A stretch of 52,384 bases of DNA, taken from Chromobacterium alticapitis. GTDB taxonomy: Bacteria > Pseudomonadota > Gammaproteobacteria > Burkholderiales > Chromobacteriaceae. The translations under genes and the position numbers were made by a program. The notes below the pieces were generated by a model. That model was not told the origin of the DNA. It searched no databases and was given only the letters and a program-made list of their open reading frames with translations. The stretch is taken from contig NZ_PQWB01000037.1 of assembly GCF_002924365.1 (NCBI RefSeq), positions 1 to 52,384 of the forward strand, in the 5' to 3' direction. Shown here piece after piece: positions 42,415 to 51,559 of the stretch (the stretch's first letter is position 1; the number at the start of each line of letters is the position of its first letter).

Positions 42415-43673
42415 TTGCTTTCCTCCTGCGCCAGCGGCAGCTCGATGCGCGCGTGCACGCCGCCCTCGGCGCGGTTGTCCAGGCTCAGGGTGCCGCCCAG
42501 CCGCGCCAGCGTGGCGTGGCTGAGCATCATGCCCAGGCCCATGCCGGCCGGCTTGGCCGACTCCAGCGGCGCCAGGCCGGCGCGCGCCAGCTGCGCCTCG
42601 CTCAGCCAGCCCTGGCGGTTGACGATGTCCAGCCGCAGCCGGCCATCGCAGAGGCTGGCCGATACCGCCACCTCGCCGCCGCCGGCCTCGGCCGCGTTAT
42701 TGACCAGATTGAACAGCGCCGGCCAGAACGCCGCGTCCAGCCGCACCATGGGATCGTCGCCTCCTGGCGCGAACCAGTCCAAACGCACGTCCGGCCGCAG
42801 GCTGCGCCAGCCTTCCAGCCGCTCGGCCAAGGCGGCGAACAGCGGCAACGCGCCGGGGCTGGGTTCGGAGCCGTGCTTGAGCCGGGCCAAGGTGGTGCGG
42901 CAGCTGGACAGTTGCGACTGCATCAGCCGCAAGTCCTGCGCCAGCGCGGCATCGTCCGCCCGCTCGCTGAGCAGCTCGTCCACCAGCAGGGTCAGAGTGT
43001 TCAAGGGCGTGGACAGCGAGTGCGCCGCGCCGGCCGCCTGCATGCCCACCGCCAGCAGCTGCTCGTCGCGCAGCTGGGTCTCGCGCGCCTCGGCCAGCGC
43101 GTCGCCCTGCCGGCGCAGCTGGCGGGCCAGCCAGGACACGAAACCAGCTATCAACAGCGCGGACAGCGCGAACGACATCCACATGCCGGCCAGGTGCAGA
43201 TTGAAGGCGTAAGCGGCATTGCCGCCGTTGAGCGGCCAATCCAGATGCCACTCGAACAAAAGACCGTAAGCGGCCATGGCCAGCAGGGCCAGCAGCCAGG
43301 CGAAGCCGCCCGGCGACAGCAAGGCGGCGAACAGCACCGGCGGCAGGTAGAGCGAGGCCAGCGGATTGGCCGCGCCGCCGCTGAAGGCCAGCAGCTCGGT
43401 CAACACCAGCACGTCGGCCAAGAGGCCTACCCGCAGCGCGGCCTCGTCCGACAGCCCCCAGGCCGGCAGCCTGGGCAGCGCCAAATTGACCAGGGCCAGC
43501 GTGGCCAGCGCCTGGCCTATCAAGGGCCACGGCAACGCCACCTCCAGCGCGGCGCAGGCGGCGGCCAAAGCCAGGGCGAGCAGCAGCATCAACCAGCGCA
43601 GGCGGCCGATGCGGCGGCCGGTGTCCCGCGCGTCTGCCGCCCGCTCCGGCGCGAAAATCGCATTCCATTTCAT
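42411..43673 (-). CDS. regB: RegB/PrrB-like redox sensor kinase with unusual catalytic boxes
   Basis: The 420-aa protein has about six N-terminal membrane helices (25-180) containing SGGAANPLASLYL, the family quinone-sensing GG-x-x-NP loop (98-104). The phospho-acceptor is H218 in AAHSLSTPLNTL. C258 in LSSCRTTLARL occupies the place of the RegB redox-active cysteine. The N box is LFNLVNNAAEAGG and the G2 box GMGLGMML. Two departures are seen: the acidic residue normally following the His is S219, and the G1 box reads IVNRQGWL instead of D-x-G-x-G. It may be a kinase with altered ATP use or phosphatase activity. Upstream gene of regA. Confidence 0.83.
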   Translation of the reverse strand: MKWNAIFAPERAADARDTGRRIGRLRWLMLLLALALAAACAALEVALPWPLIGQALATLALVNLALPRLPAWGLSDEAALRVGLLADVLVLTELLAFSGGAANPLASLYLPPVLFAALLSPGGFAWLLALLAMAAYGLLFEWHLDWPLNGGNAAYAFNLHLAGMWMSFALSALLIAGFVSWLARQLRRQGDALAEARETQLRDEQLLAVGMQAAGAAHSLSTPLNTLTLLVDELLSERADDAALAQDLRLMQSQLSSCRTTLARLKHGSEPSPGALPLFAALAERLEGWRSLRPDVRLDWFAPGGDDPMVRLDAAFWPALFNLVNNAAEAGGGEVAVSASLCDGRLRLDIVNRQGWLSEAQLARAGLAPLESAKPAGMGLGMMLSHATLARLGGTLSLDNRAEGGVHARIELPLAQEESK

Positions 43674-43785
43674 GCCGCCACTTTACACCATGAGGCCGCC
43701 GCGGCGCGCTGCGACAATATGCCGCATTCCGGGCGGGAACTGTTTCAAATAGCATCGCCGCCAAACTCAAAAACGACTTTCCGCG

Positions 43786-45732
43786 ATGAACCTGAAACCT
43801 CTATTGCTTCCCGCGCCCCTGGCGCTGGCGGCCGGCCACGCCTTTGCCGCCGATCTGCCCGTGTTCCAGCTCGACCCCATCGTCGTCACCGCCGTCAAGA
43901 CCGAGCAGCCGCTGCGCGTCGAGACCGACCCGCGCGCGCCGCGCCAGCCGGTGCCGGCCGGCGACGGCGCCGATCTCTTGAAAACCATCCCCGGCTTCAG
44001 CGTGGTGCGCAAGGGCGGCAGCTCCGGCGACCCGCTGCTGCGCGGCCTGGGCGGCTCTCGCCTGAACATCCTGGCCAACGGCGGCTTCGTCTACGGCGGC
44101 TGCCCCGGCCGCATGGACCCGCCCACCGCCTACCTGTTTCCGGACGCCTACGACAAGCTGGTGGTGATCAAGGGTCCGCAGTCGGTCAAATACGGCGGCG
44201 CGCTGATCAGCGGCGCGGTCAGCTTCGAGCGCAAGACCAAGCCGTTTGCCGAACCCGGACTGCGCTTCGACGGCAGCCTGCTGGCCGGCAGCGCCAACCG
44301 CCAGGACGCCTATGCCGACCTGACCATGGGCGGCAAACTGGGCTATCTGCGGCTGATCGACTCGCACAACCAGGCCGAGGACTACCGCGACGGCAATGGC
44401 GAGAAAGTGCATTCGGCCTACCGCCGCGACAGCCAGAGCGTGATCGCCGGCCTCACACCGGGCCGCGACACCACCCTAGAGCTGTCCGGCGACGTCAGCA
44501 ACGGCCGCGCCGCCTACGCGGACCGCGGCATGGACGGCAGCCGGTTCGACCGCCGCGCCTGGGGCGTCAAGGCGGAACAGCGCCATCTCGCGCCGTGGCT
44601 GGACGCCGTGCGGCTGGCGGCCAACCGCAGCTACGCCGACCACGTGATGGACAACTACACCTTGCGGCCGCAGGCCCCCGGCAAGACGCCGCGCGCCAGC
44701 AATCCGGACCGCCGCACCGACGCCGCCAAGCTGGAGGCGGACCTGGCCTTCGCCGACATCGAGCTGACCGCGGGCGCGGATTGGCAGCAAGACCGACACA
44801 CCAGCCGCGTCGGCGGCCTGAGCTACGCCAGCCTGCCGCGCGTGCCGGACCAGCATATCGAACGCGCCGGCCTGTATCTGGAAGGCAACGCCCCGCTGCT
44901 GGGCGGCAAGGCGGTGGCAGGCTGGCGCCACGACCGCGCGCGCGCCTATTACGACGCCTCCGCCACGCGCGGCGAGCAACTGCAGGATTACCGCCTGTAC
45001 AGCGGCTTCGCCCGTTACGAATACAAGCTGGACAACTGGACGCCTTACGCCGGCATCGGCCTGGCCGAGCGCGCGCCGGACTACTGGGAGCGCAGCTACG
45101 TCGCCGGCAATCGCCCGACGCTGCAACCGGAACGCAATACCCAGCTGGACCTGGGCGCGCTGTACCAGGGCGACAAGATCAAGGGCTCGCTGTCAGGCTA
45201 TCTGAGCCGCATCGACAACTTCCTGCTGGTGGACGACAACGCCGCCCAGGCCACGCGCAACATCCAGGCCTACCGCTACGGACTGGAGGCCGACGCCTCC
45301 TGGCAACTGGCCCCGCGATGGCAGCTATCCGGCAGCGCCGCCTACAGCTGGGGCGCCAACGCCACCGACGACAGGCCGCTGGCGCAAACCCCGCCGCTCT
45401 CCGCCACCTTGAGCCTGGCCTGGGACAACCAGACCTGGGCCGCCGCCGCCGTATGGCGCGTGGCCGCCGGCCAGGATCGCGTGGCCGTGGGCCAAGGCAA
45501 TATCGCCAGCCAGGACATCGGCCCGACGCCGGGCTTCGCCACCCTGTCGCTGAACGGCGGCTGGCGCGCCAGCAAGGCCGTCAAGCTGAGCGCCGGCCTG
45601 GACAATCTGTTCAACCGGACTTACGCCGAACACATCAGCAGCGGCGGCGCCGACGTGGCCGGCTACGCCCGCGCGACCCGCGTCAACGAACCGGGCCGCA
45701 CGCTGTGGATGAAGCTGCAGGCGCATTGGTAA
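43786..45732 (+). CDS. oprC: TonB-dependent copper receptor (OprC/NosA type)
   Basis: The 648-aa outer-membrane receptor has a signal peptide ending near HAFA-ADL (residue 22) and a TonB box-like DPIVVTAVK. The plug contains GGSSGDPLLRGLGGSRLNIL, then GGCPGRMDPPTAYLFPDAYD and VVIKGPQSVKYG, matching the copper-receptor subfamily. The barrel ends in LWMKLQAHW with a C-terminal aromatic residue as required for assembly. Met, Cys and His residues of the plug are the likely copper contacts. The following mbnP-mbnH genes support a copper role. No good RBS is seen before ATG 43786. Confidence 0.9.
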   Translation: MNLKPLLLPAPLALAAGHAFAADLPVFQLDPIVVTAVKTEQPLRVETDPRAPRQPVPAGDGADLLKTIPGFSVVRKGGSSGDPLLRGLGGSRLNILANGGFVYGGCPGRMDPPTAYLFPDAYDKLVVIKGPQSVKYGGALISGAVSFERKTKPFAEPGLRFDGSLLAGSANRQDAYADLTMGGKLGYLRLIDSHNQAEDYRDGNGEKVHSAYRRDSQSVIAGLTPGRDTTLELSGDVSNGRAAYADRGMDGSRFDRRAWGVKAEQRHLAPWLDAVRLAANRSYADHVMDNYTLRPQAPGKTPRASNPDRRTDAAKLEADLAFADIELTAGADWQQDRHTSRVGGLSYASLPRVPDQHIERAGLYLEGNAPLLGGKAVAGWRHDRARAYYDASATRGEQLQDYRLYSGFARYEYKLDNWTPYAGIGLAERAPDYWERSYVAGNRPTLQPERNTQLDLGALYQGDKIKGSLSGYLSRIDNFLLVDDNAAQATRNIQAYRYGLEADASWQLAPRWQLSGSAAYSWGANATDDRPLAQTPPLSATLSLAWDNQTWAAAAVWRVAAGQDRVAVGQGNIASQDIGPTPGFATLSLNGGWRASKAVKLSAGLDNLFNRTYAEHISSGGADVAGYARATRVNEPGRTLWMKLQAHW

Positions 45733-45739
45733 GACGGCC

Positions 45740-45775
45740 GTAGGGCGGAAGCCCGGCAAACCCGGGCGTTCCGCC
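45740..45775. repeat. REP-like palindrome, family A, copy 4
   Basis: GTAGGGCGGAAGCCCGG, AAAC loop, CCGGGCGTTCCGCC form a long stem. It is the reverse complement of copy 2 apart from the loop. It lies 8 bp after the oprC stop. Confidence 0.8.
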
Positions 45776-45801
45776 GCAAGCCGCTCGCCGTCAACAGCTT
45801 G

Positions 45802-45835
45802 GTAGGGCGTGCAGGCCCTAAGGCCTTGCCCGCGC
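45802..45835. repeat. Family-B repeat, copy 1
   Basis: The 34-bp unit begins GTAGGGCGTGCAGGCC and ends AAGGCCTTGCCCGCGC. It differs at one base from the copy at 46167-46200. The unit is itself an imperfect palindrome (GCGGGCAAGGCC with GGCCTGCCCGC). Confidence 0.8.
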
Positions 45836-45909
45836 TTCCCATCTAGACAGACTCTTTCGGTGTCCGCTACGCGGACGATATTTTAATGACGGTTCCGCCC
45901 GTCGGACGG

Positions 45910-45939
45910 AAAAGGGGGCTGAACGGCCAGCCCCCTTTT
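45910..45939. terminator. Strong bidirectional hairpin terminator
   Basis: AAAAGGGGGCTG, a 6-base loop, then CAGCCCCCTTTT give a perfect 12-bp stem with A/T edges on both sides. It lies 178 bp beyond oprC and should insulate mbnPH from it. Confidence 0.82.
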
Positions 45940-46166
45940 AACCCCAGGCCGCCCCTGCAGCGCGCGAAACCCCGACAAAAAAGCCCAGGTCGAGGAGCCG
46001 CCGAAACTAGCCGCGCGCTACCGTCGCGCGGCGTCGAACAAGTCGGCGGCTTAAAACCTCGCCCAGCGCTTTTTGCCGGCTCGCGCTGAAAGGGGAAGTG
46101 GCGCATCGCATACGTTTTACGCCTTGCCAAGCATTCCGCTGCACAAGGCTCAGTCAGACAAGCCAG

Positions 46167-46200
46167 GTAGGGCGGGCAGGCCCTAAGGCCTTGCCCGCGC
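46167..46200. repeat. Family-B repeat, copy 2
   Basis: This is a 33 of 34 base match to 45802-45835 in the same orientation, 365 bp away. It lies about 95 bp upstream of mbnP. Confidence 0.8.
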
Positions 46201-46231
46201 GACAGATTCGGCGCGGCTTGGCGCGTCCCCT

Positions 46232-46263
46232 GGCGGATCGCCCCTGCGGGACATCCGCCCTAC
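46232..46263. repeat. REP-like palindrome, family A, copy 5
   Basis: GGCGGAT and ATCCGCCCTAC flank CGCCCCTGCGGGAC. It shares the GTAGGGCGGAT edge with the other copies but has a different centre. It ends 30 bp before the mbnP start. Confidence 0.65.
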
Positions 46264-46293
46264 GCATTGCATAACAAGAAATGGAGAACCGTG

Positions 46294-47319
46294 ATGAAGC
46301 CAAATTGGATATTCCTCCCCGCTTTGTGCCTAAGCCTGTCCGCCTGCCTCGGCGGCGGCGTCAGCAGTAGCGACAGCCCGTCCCAGAGCCAGAGCGAGAC
46401 GTCCCCCGCCGGCTACGGCGGCGGCGCCACCACAGTCCGCTTCGCCCTGAAATCCGGCAGCCAGCCGGTGACCTGCAACAGCCAGCTCAGCGGCATCGGC
46501 GCCGGCCAAGCCAACGCCACCCTGGCCGAGGGCATGGTCTATGTGCACGATGTGTCGCTGATCAACAGCCGCGGCCAGGAAGTGCCGCTGCAGCTGGACC
46601 AGGCCAATAAATGGCAGTTCCTGAACCTGGCCCTGCTGGATTTCGCCGGCGGCAGCTGCAAGGACAAGTCGCGCGACGACGGCGACACGCCGGTGTTCAA
46701 GCCGCTGTCCGGCAGCAATAGCGAAGTCGTGGGCAGCGCGCCGGCCGACAACTACACCGGCCTCAGCTTCAAGGTGGGCGTGCCAGTTTCGGCCAAAAAC
46801 GCCAAGGGCGAAGACGTGGCGTTGAACCATCAGCCGGCGCACAGCCCGCCGCACCCGATACTGGGCGTGTACTGGCTGATGTGGGAGTGGCAATCCGGCC
46901 ACCGCTTCATGCGCATAGACCTGGCGCCCGCGGGCGGCGTCAAGCGCGCGGACAATTCGACCGCCGACCGCTGGGCCTTCCACCTGGGCTCCACCGACTG
47001 CCAGGCCGACGCCGCCATCGTCGGCGGCTACCGCTGCGGCAAGCCCAACCGCTTCAAGGTGAGCTTCGACCGCTTCGACCCCAAAACCGATCGCGTGGCG
47101 CTGGACATCCAGTCGCTGTTTGCCGGCAACGACATCAACCGCGATGTCAGCGCCGATGTCGGCTGCCGCTCCAACGCCACCGACGCCGAATGCCAGCCGA
47201 TATTCGACCGCCTGGGCCTGCGCCTGAACGAGAGCAGCCCCGGCGCCAACGACGGCGGCCAGCCGCTGGGCGATGGCCGCGACAGCCGCGTGTTCCGGGT
47301 GGAGAAGATAGGCTCATGA
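46294..47319 (+). CDS. mbnP: MbnP family copper-binding lipoprotein (four-Cys motif)
   Basis: The 341-aa protein has a lipoprotein signal, LSLSACLGG, with lipid Cys at about 18. The four-Cys-motif family pattern is seen in VTCNSQLSGIG, GGSCKDKSRDD, GSTDCQADAAI with YRCGKPNRF, and DVGCRSNATDAECQPIF. The Trp-rich segment LGVYWLMWEWQSGHRFMR is the likely site of the Trp-to-kynurenine change known to allow Cu(I) binding in the MbnP family. ATG 46294 has GGAG eight bases upstream; nine upstream codons of open frame are excluded. It overlaps mbnH by 4 bases. Confidence 0.9.
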   Translation: MKPNWIFLPALCLSLSACLGGGVSSSDSPSQSQSETSPAGYGGGATTVRFALKSGSQPVTCNSQLSGIGAGQANATLAEGMVYVHDVSLINSRGQEVPLQLDQANKWQFLNLALLDFAGGSCKDKSRDDGDTPVFKPLSGSNSEVVGSAPADNYTGLSFKVGVPVSAKNAKGEDVALNHQPAHSPPHPILGVYWLMWEWQSGHRFMRIDLAPAGGVKRADNSTADRWAFHLGSTDCQADAAIVGGYRCGKPNRFKVSFDRFDPKTDRVALDIQSLFAGNDINRDVSADVGCRSNATDAECQPIFDRLGLRLNESSPGANDGGQPLGDGRDSRVFRVEKIGS

Positions 47320-48458
47320 AACCTTGCGCCGCGCTGCTGTTGACCGGCCTGCTGGCCGCCTGCGGGCGCGAAGCCGCGCCGCCGCCCGCCCCTGTGGAAG
47401 ACTGGCAGTGGCAGCTGCCGCCCGGCGTGGCGCCGCCGCCGGTGCCGGCGGACAATGCCATGAGCCAGGCCAAGTTCGAGCTAGGCCGCCGCCTGTTCTA
47501 CGACAAGCGGCTGTCCGGCAAAGGCACTATCAGCTGCGCCAGCTGCCATCCGCAGGACAAGGCCTTCAGCGACAGCGCGGCGCTGTCGCGGGGCGGCACC
47601 GGCGAGCGCACCCTGCGCAACGCCCAGCCGCTGGCCAACGTCGCCTGGCGCAAGAGCTACACCTGGGCCAATTATTCGCTGACCACGCTGGAACGACAGA
47701 TGGACGGCCCGCTGTTCCGCACCGAACCGGTGGAGATGGGCATCAACGACGGCAATCTACCAACCGTGTTGGCGCGGCTGGATGCGGATCCGCTGTACCT
47801 GCGCGCATTCGCCAGTGTTTTTCCCGGCGAGGAGAAACCGCTGAGCCTGGCCAATATCGTCAAGGCCATCGCCACTTTCGAGCGCGGCATCGTGTCCTTC
47901 GACTCGCGCTACGACCGCTACCAGGCGGGCCAGGCCCAGCTGTCCGCTGCCGAGCTGCGCGGGCTGAAGCTGTTCCGCGCTGACAAGAGCCAGTGCCTGC
48001 GCTGCCACGGCAGCCCGGACTTCGATGACCAGATGGCCGGCCACGGCGATGGCCTGTCCTTCCACAACATCGGCCTCTACAACGCCGACGGCAAGGGCAG
48101 CTATCCGTTTCCCAACCGCGGCACGCTGGAATTAAGCGGCCGGCCGGCCGACATGGGCCGCTTCCGCAGCCCCAGCCTGCGCAACGCGGCCCTCACCGCG
48201 CCCTATATGCACGACGGCAGCGTGGCGACGCTGGAGGAAGCGGTGCGCATCCATGCCGATCATGGCAGAGACAATGGGAAAACCGGCGACGGCCGCCGCA
48301 ATCCGTGGAAAGACCCGGCCATGGACCACATCCGGCTGACGCCGGCCGAGCAGGCCGACATCGTCGCCTTCCTGAAGACCCTGAGCGATGAAACGCTGAC
48401 CCGCAACCCGCGGCTGGCCGACCCATTCGCCGCGGATAAAACCGCCGCGCGGCCATGA
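47316..48458 (+). CDS. mbnH: MbnH family di-haem peroxidase-like enzyme
   Basis: The 380-aa protein has a lipoprotein signal (LLAACGREA) and two c-type haem motifs, CASCH (74-78) and CLRCH (227-231), in a MauG/cytochrome c peroxidase fold (KFELGRRLFYDKRLSGKGT, PYMHDGSVATLEEAV). MbnH enzymes oxidise a Trp of the partner MbnP to kynurenine through a high-valent di-haem state. The ATGA overlap with mbnP and the upstream OprC receptor fix its role as part of periplasmic copper handling. The open frame extends upstream inside mbnP but is not coding there. Confidence 0.92.
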   Translation: MKPCAALLLTGLLAACGREAAPPPAPVEDWQWQLPPGVAPPPVPADNAMSQAKFELGRRLFYDKRLSGKGTISCASCHPQDKAFSDSAALSRGGTGERTLRNAQPLANVAWRKSYTWANYSLTTLERQMDGPLFRTEPVEMGINDGNLPTVLARLDADPLYLRAFASVFPGEEKPLSLANIVKAIATFERGIVSFDSRYDRYQAGQAQLSAAELRGLKLFRADKSQCLRCHGSPDFDDQMAGHGDGLSFHNIGLYNADGKGSYPFPNRGTLELSGRPADMGRFRSPSLRNAALTAPYMHDGSVATLEEAVRIHADHGRDNGKTGDGRRNPWKDPAMDHIRLTPAEQADIVAFLKTLSDETLTRNPRLADPFAADKTAARP

Positions 48459-48525
48459 CGCCCGCGCTCGCCGCCGCAAGGCCAGTCTGCTACGCTGTGC
48501 CTTTTGTCCTGTTCGAAGAAGGCGG

Positions 48526-48921
48526 ATGAAGACTCCCTACCTGAAAATCCTGGCCTGCGGCCTGACGCTGTTCATCTTGCTCGGGCCGCTGGTGGCGCTC
48601 TTGGCCAGCGGCGTGGTGCCGATGATGGCCTACCTGATGGGCGCGGTGCCGGCGCTGATCTTCGGTTTCATGCTGTGCCTGCTGCGCATCATCCTGGCCG
48701 GGAGCGTGGCGCGCTGGCAGCGGCAATGGCCGGCCTGGCTGCTGTTGCTGGCCGCCTTCGCGCCGGGGGCCTTCAGCGGCGGCTTGATCACGCTGCTCTA
48801 TGCCCGCGTGGCGGAGCCGCTGCTGTATAACGACTGGATGACCCTATATCTGGGCGCGATGGCCGGCGGCGTGTGCAATGCGCTGTTCTGGCGCCTGCGC
48901 TTCGGCGATGACGCCGTTTGA
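48526..48921 (+). CDS. Hypothetical membrane protein
   Basis: The 131-aa protein has about four hydrophobic helices (7-30, 35-55, 68-88, 100-123) and a short charged C-terminus (RLRFGDDAV). I recognise no family. GAAGAAGGCGG precedes the ATG. It lies 67 bp after mbnH and 23 bp before the isomerase gene; a link to either is not shown. Confidence 0.7.
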   Translation: MKTPYLKILACGLTLFILLGPLVALLASGVVPMMAYLMGAVPALIFGFMLCLLRIILAGSVARWQRQWPAWLLLLAAFAPGAFSGGLITLLYARVAEPLLYNDWMTLYLGAMAGGVCNALFWRLRFGDDAV

Positions 48922-48944
48922 CCGCTCCGAAAGAGAGAGAAACC

Positions 48945-49286
48945 ATGCCCCACTGCATCATCGAATGCTCGGCCGATCTGGCCCGCCATCCCGAGATCGC
49001 CACCCTGGCCAAGGCCATCCATGACGCGGCCGAGCAAAGCGGCCTGTTTCAGACCGCCGACATCAAAACCCGGCTGCTGCCGGCCGCCCAGGCGCTGGTA
49101 GGCGGCGCGGAGGCCGATTTCATCCACATCAATTGCCTGGTCCTGGCCGGGCGCAGCGCGGAGCAAAAGGGCAAGCTCGCCGACAGCCTGATGCGGGCCG
49201 CCTGCGTGCAGTTTCCCGGCCTGGCCGCGGTCAGCTGCGAGGTGCGCGACATGGAGCGGGCGGCCTACGCCAAGCGCGGCGGCTGA
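48945..49286 (+). CDS. 5-carboxymethyl-2-hydroxymuconate delta-isomerase-like protein
   Basis: The 113-aa protein is of the CHMI/tautomerase superfamily. Mature N-terminus PHCIIECSADLARHP has the catalytic Pro2 after Met removal, and FQTADIKTRL, FIHINCLVLAGRS and CEVRDMERAAY follow the CHMI pattern. CHMI acts in homoprotocatechuate degradation, but no hpa genes are near, so a general tautomerase role is possible. ATG 48945 is chosen because it gives the N-terminal Pro; the frame is open 9 codons further upstream. Confidence 0.83.
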   Translation: MPHCIIECSADLARHPEIATLAKAIHDAAEQSGLFQTADIKTRLLPAAQALVGGAEADFIHINCLVLAGRSAEQKGKLADSLMRAACVQFPGLAAVSCEVRDMERAAYAKRGG

Positions 49287-49295
49287 GACGAAAAA

Positions 49296-49325
49296 AAGCC
49301 CGCCGGTCAGAGCGGGCTTGCAACC
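49296..49325. terminator. Bidirectional terminator between isomerase and kinase genes
   Basis: AAGCCCGC (49296-49303) and GCGGGCTT (49312-49319) pair around an 8-base loop. On the minus strand a run of seven T follows, so it best terminates the kinase operon, and it may also serve the convergent isomerase gene. Confidence 0.88.
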
Positions 49326-49408
49326 TTTGTCTGCCGGGCGCCTTCGCGTCCGGACCTTCGCAGCTTAATCCAAATCGTCCGGCGCGCCCTGCGACAGATT
49401 GCCGCAGC

Positions 49409-50758
49409 TCATTCGGCGCGCTCCAGCCTGGCCTCCAGGCCGCCTTCCGGCCGATTGCGCAGCATCAGCCGCAAGCCATGCAGCGCGGCGACGCGTTCGA
49501 CGATGGACAGACCCAGGCCGCTGCCGGCCTGATGCTGTCCCGGAGGGCGGAAGAAGCGCTCCCTCACCCTCTCCAGCCATTGCGGCGGTATGCCCGGCCC
49601 CTGGTCCAGCACGCTGATCGCATCTTCCTCCAGCCGCAGTTCCACCACGCCGTCGGCCGGGCCGTAACGGCAGGCATTCTCCAATAGATTGCGCAGCATC
49701 AGTCCGGCCAAGGCCTCGTCGCCGCGCAGCGGCAACACCGCCTGCGGCGCGCAGCGCCAGTCCAGCTTCCACTCTACTTGTTCCGCCGTCGTCGACAACT
49801 CCGCCAACAGCCGCTCGGCCAGCCTCTGCCAATCCAGCGGCGCGCTCGATTGCGGCCCCGGCAACGGGTCTAGCCGCGACAAGGCCAGCAACTGCTCCAC
49901 CAGCCGCCCGGCGCGGTCTATGCCCAGCCGCAGCTGCGCCAACGCGTGGCTGCGGCCGCCGTCGTCCGGCATCAACTCCAGCACCTCGGCCTGCACCCGC
50001 AAGGCCGCCAGCGGCGTGCGCAACTCGTGGGCGGCGTCGGCGGTGAAGCGTCGCTCATGCTCCAGCATCTGGCCGATCCGGCCAAACAGCGCGTTCAGCG
50101 AGCGCAACAAAGGCTGAACCTCTTGCGGCACCTCGGCGCGCACCGGGCTGTTGTCGTCCGGCTGCCGCTCGGCGATGGCCCCCGCCAGCCGACGCAGCGG
50201 CGCCAGCTCGCGCCGCAGCGCCAGCAGAATGGCCAGCATCATCAAGGGCAGGCCTATCATCCACGGCAGCAGCTGGGCCTTGACCACGCTCCACACCATC
50301 TCTTGCCGCAAACCCTGCTTCTGCCCCACCGCCACCAGCCGCGAGCCGTCCGGCGCCGTCAGGTAGAACATGCGCCAGCCGTGGCGGCTGTCCTTGCCCG
50401 CTTCGTCGTAGAAGCCGCGGCGCAGCGGCTGGTAGTCGAAACGGCGGCCGCGGCCGTCGCACAGCAGGCGCTTGCCCTGTTGGTCCCACACCGCCAGCCC
50501 CAGGTCGCCGCTGTCGGTGCGGCCCGCGTCCGCGCCATTCAGCAAATGCTTGAGCTTGGGCGTGTCGTCGGGCAAAGCCTCATGGACATCGATGGCCAGC
50601 AACTGGCGGCCATACAGCGCCATTTGGGTGTCGAACAACTCGTCCACCTCGCGCTTGGCCAGCCACACCGCCGCCAGCGAAGCGACCAGCCAGACCAGCG
50701 GCACGGTCAGCAGCAAGACCAGCAGCAATCTCGCCTGCAGGCTGCCGGGCCGCCTCAC
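49409..50758 (-). CDS. Sensor histidine kinase, QseC/PmrB family
   Basis: The 449-aa kinase starts with GTG (50756-50758) overlapping the TGA of the regulator gene. TM1 is at about 11-33, followed by a periplasmic 2CSK-type domain (about 35-160) and TM2 at about 162-181. A HAMP-like linker follows. H244 lies in [13 protein letters not shown], with the N box [11 protein letters not shown]1 DQGPGIPP and G2 [17 protein letters not shown]. Signals for this family include cations, pH or peptides; none can be chosen here. It is cotranscribed with the upstream regulator. The frame is open far upstream inside the regulator gene but is not coding there. Confidence 0.88.
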   Translation of the reverse strand: MRRPGSLQARLLLVLLLTVPLVWLVASLAAVWLAKREVDELFDTQMALYGRQLLAIDVHEALPDDTPKLKHLLNGADAGRTDSGDLGLAVWDQQGKRLLCDGRGRRFDYQPLRRGFYDEAGKDSRHGWRMFYLTAPDGSRLVAVGQKQGLRQEMVWSVVKAQLLPWMIGLPLMMLAILLALRRELAPLRRLAGAIAERQPDDNSPVRAEVPQEVQPLLRSLNALFGRIGQMLEHERRFTADAAHELRTPLAALRVQAEVLELMPDDGGRSHALAQLRLGIDRAGRLVEQLLALSRLDPLPGPQSSAPLDWQRLAERLLAELSTTAEQVEWKLDWRCAPQAVLPLRGDEALAGLMLRNLLENACRYGPADGVVELRLEEDAISVLDQGPGIPPQWLERVRERFFRPPGQHQAGSGLGLSIVERVAALHGLRLMLRNRPEGGLEARLERAE

Positions 50759-51417
50759 GCCGGGTCTCCCAGCGTATAGCCCAGGCCGCGCAAGGTGCGG
50801 ATGAAGCCAGCGCCCAGCTTCTTGCGCAGGTGGTGGACATGCACCTCCAGCGCGTTGCTCTCCAGCTCCTGTCCCCAGCCGTACAGCTTTTCCTCGATGC
50901 GCTCGCGCGGCAGCACCCGGCCCTTGTTGCAAAGCAGCAACTCCAGCAGCGCCAGTTCCTTGCCTGTCAGTTCCAGCGCTTCGCCGTCCAGCGTCGCCGT
51001 CTTGCCCACCAGGTCCAGGCTGAGCCGGCCATGGCTGAGCAGCGATTGGGACAAACCGTGGCGGCGGCGGTGCAGCGCGCGCAGCCGTGCCGCCACTTCG
51101 GCCAGCGCGAACGGCTTGACCAGGTAGTCGTCGGCGCCGGCATCCAGGCCGCCCAGCCGGTCGGCCAGCGAGTCGCGCGCGGTCAATACCAACACCGGCG
51201 CGTCGCAGCCCCCGCGCCGCCAGGCGCTCAGCAGCTCCATGCCGTCCATGCCTGGCAGGCCCAGGTCCAGCACCACGGCGTCGTACGGCGCATCCGTCAG
51301 CGCGCCCAGCGCCTGGCGGCCATCGCGCAGCCAGTCCACGGCGAAGCCCAGCTGGCGCAAACCCGCCTGCACGCCGTCGCCGATCTGGCAATCATCTTCC
51401 ACCAGCAATATCCGCAT
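50755..51417 (-). CDS. OmpR-family response regulator, QseB/PmrA type
   Basis: The 220-aa regulator has a receiver domain [15 protein letters not shown], phospho-acceptor D51 in [18 protein letters not shown] and KPF. A winged-helix DNA-binding domain follows (about 125-218: [39 protein letters not shown]). The start ATG 51417 has GGAGG upstream; ten codons of open frame before it are excluded. First gene of the two-component operon, divergent from the phosphoesterase gene. Confidence 0.92.
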   Translation of the reverse strand: MRILLVEDDCQIGDGVQAGLRQLGFAVDWLRDGRQALGALTDAPYDAVVLDLGLPGMDGMELLSAWRRGGCDAPVLVLTARDSLADRLGGLDAGADDYLVKPFALAEVAARLRALHRRRHGLSQSLLSHGRLSLDLVGKTATLDGEALELTGKELALLELLLCNKGRVLPRERIEEKLYGWGQELESNALEVHVHHLRKKLGAGFIRTLRGLGYTLGDPA

Positions 51418-51559
51418 TTGTCCTCCCCAGCCTGCCTTATCGCACAAGCAGCTTAAACGACGCTTAAGCGCCGCGCTTCATCAGCCTGTCAACAAAATCT
51501 CATTTGCCTGTCACCTGCCCATTGCAGCATGGGCCATCATCCCGGCCAATGGATTCGCC

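Larger units (their letters stand above)
45733..46293. other. Intergenic region oprC-mbnP, dense in palindromes
   Basis: The 561-bp gap has no credible gene. It holds family-A palindromes (45740-45775, 46232-46263), two family-B repeats (45802-45835, 46167-46200), a small palindrome GTCCGCTACGCGGAC (about 45859-45873) and a strong bidirectional hairpin (45910-45939). mbnPH therefore probably has its own promoter near 46240-46290. Confidence 0.65.

Noticed and set aside
42453-45743. 1096-codon plus-strand frame across regB and oprC
   Set aside because: It is an out-of-frame read-through of two genes, one on the other strand; no domain structure.
45867-46130. 87-codon minus-strand ORF in the oprC-mbnP gap
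   Set aside because: It runs across a strong terminator hairpin and repeats, with no RBS or recognisable family.
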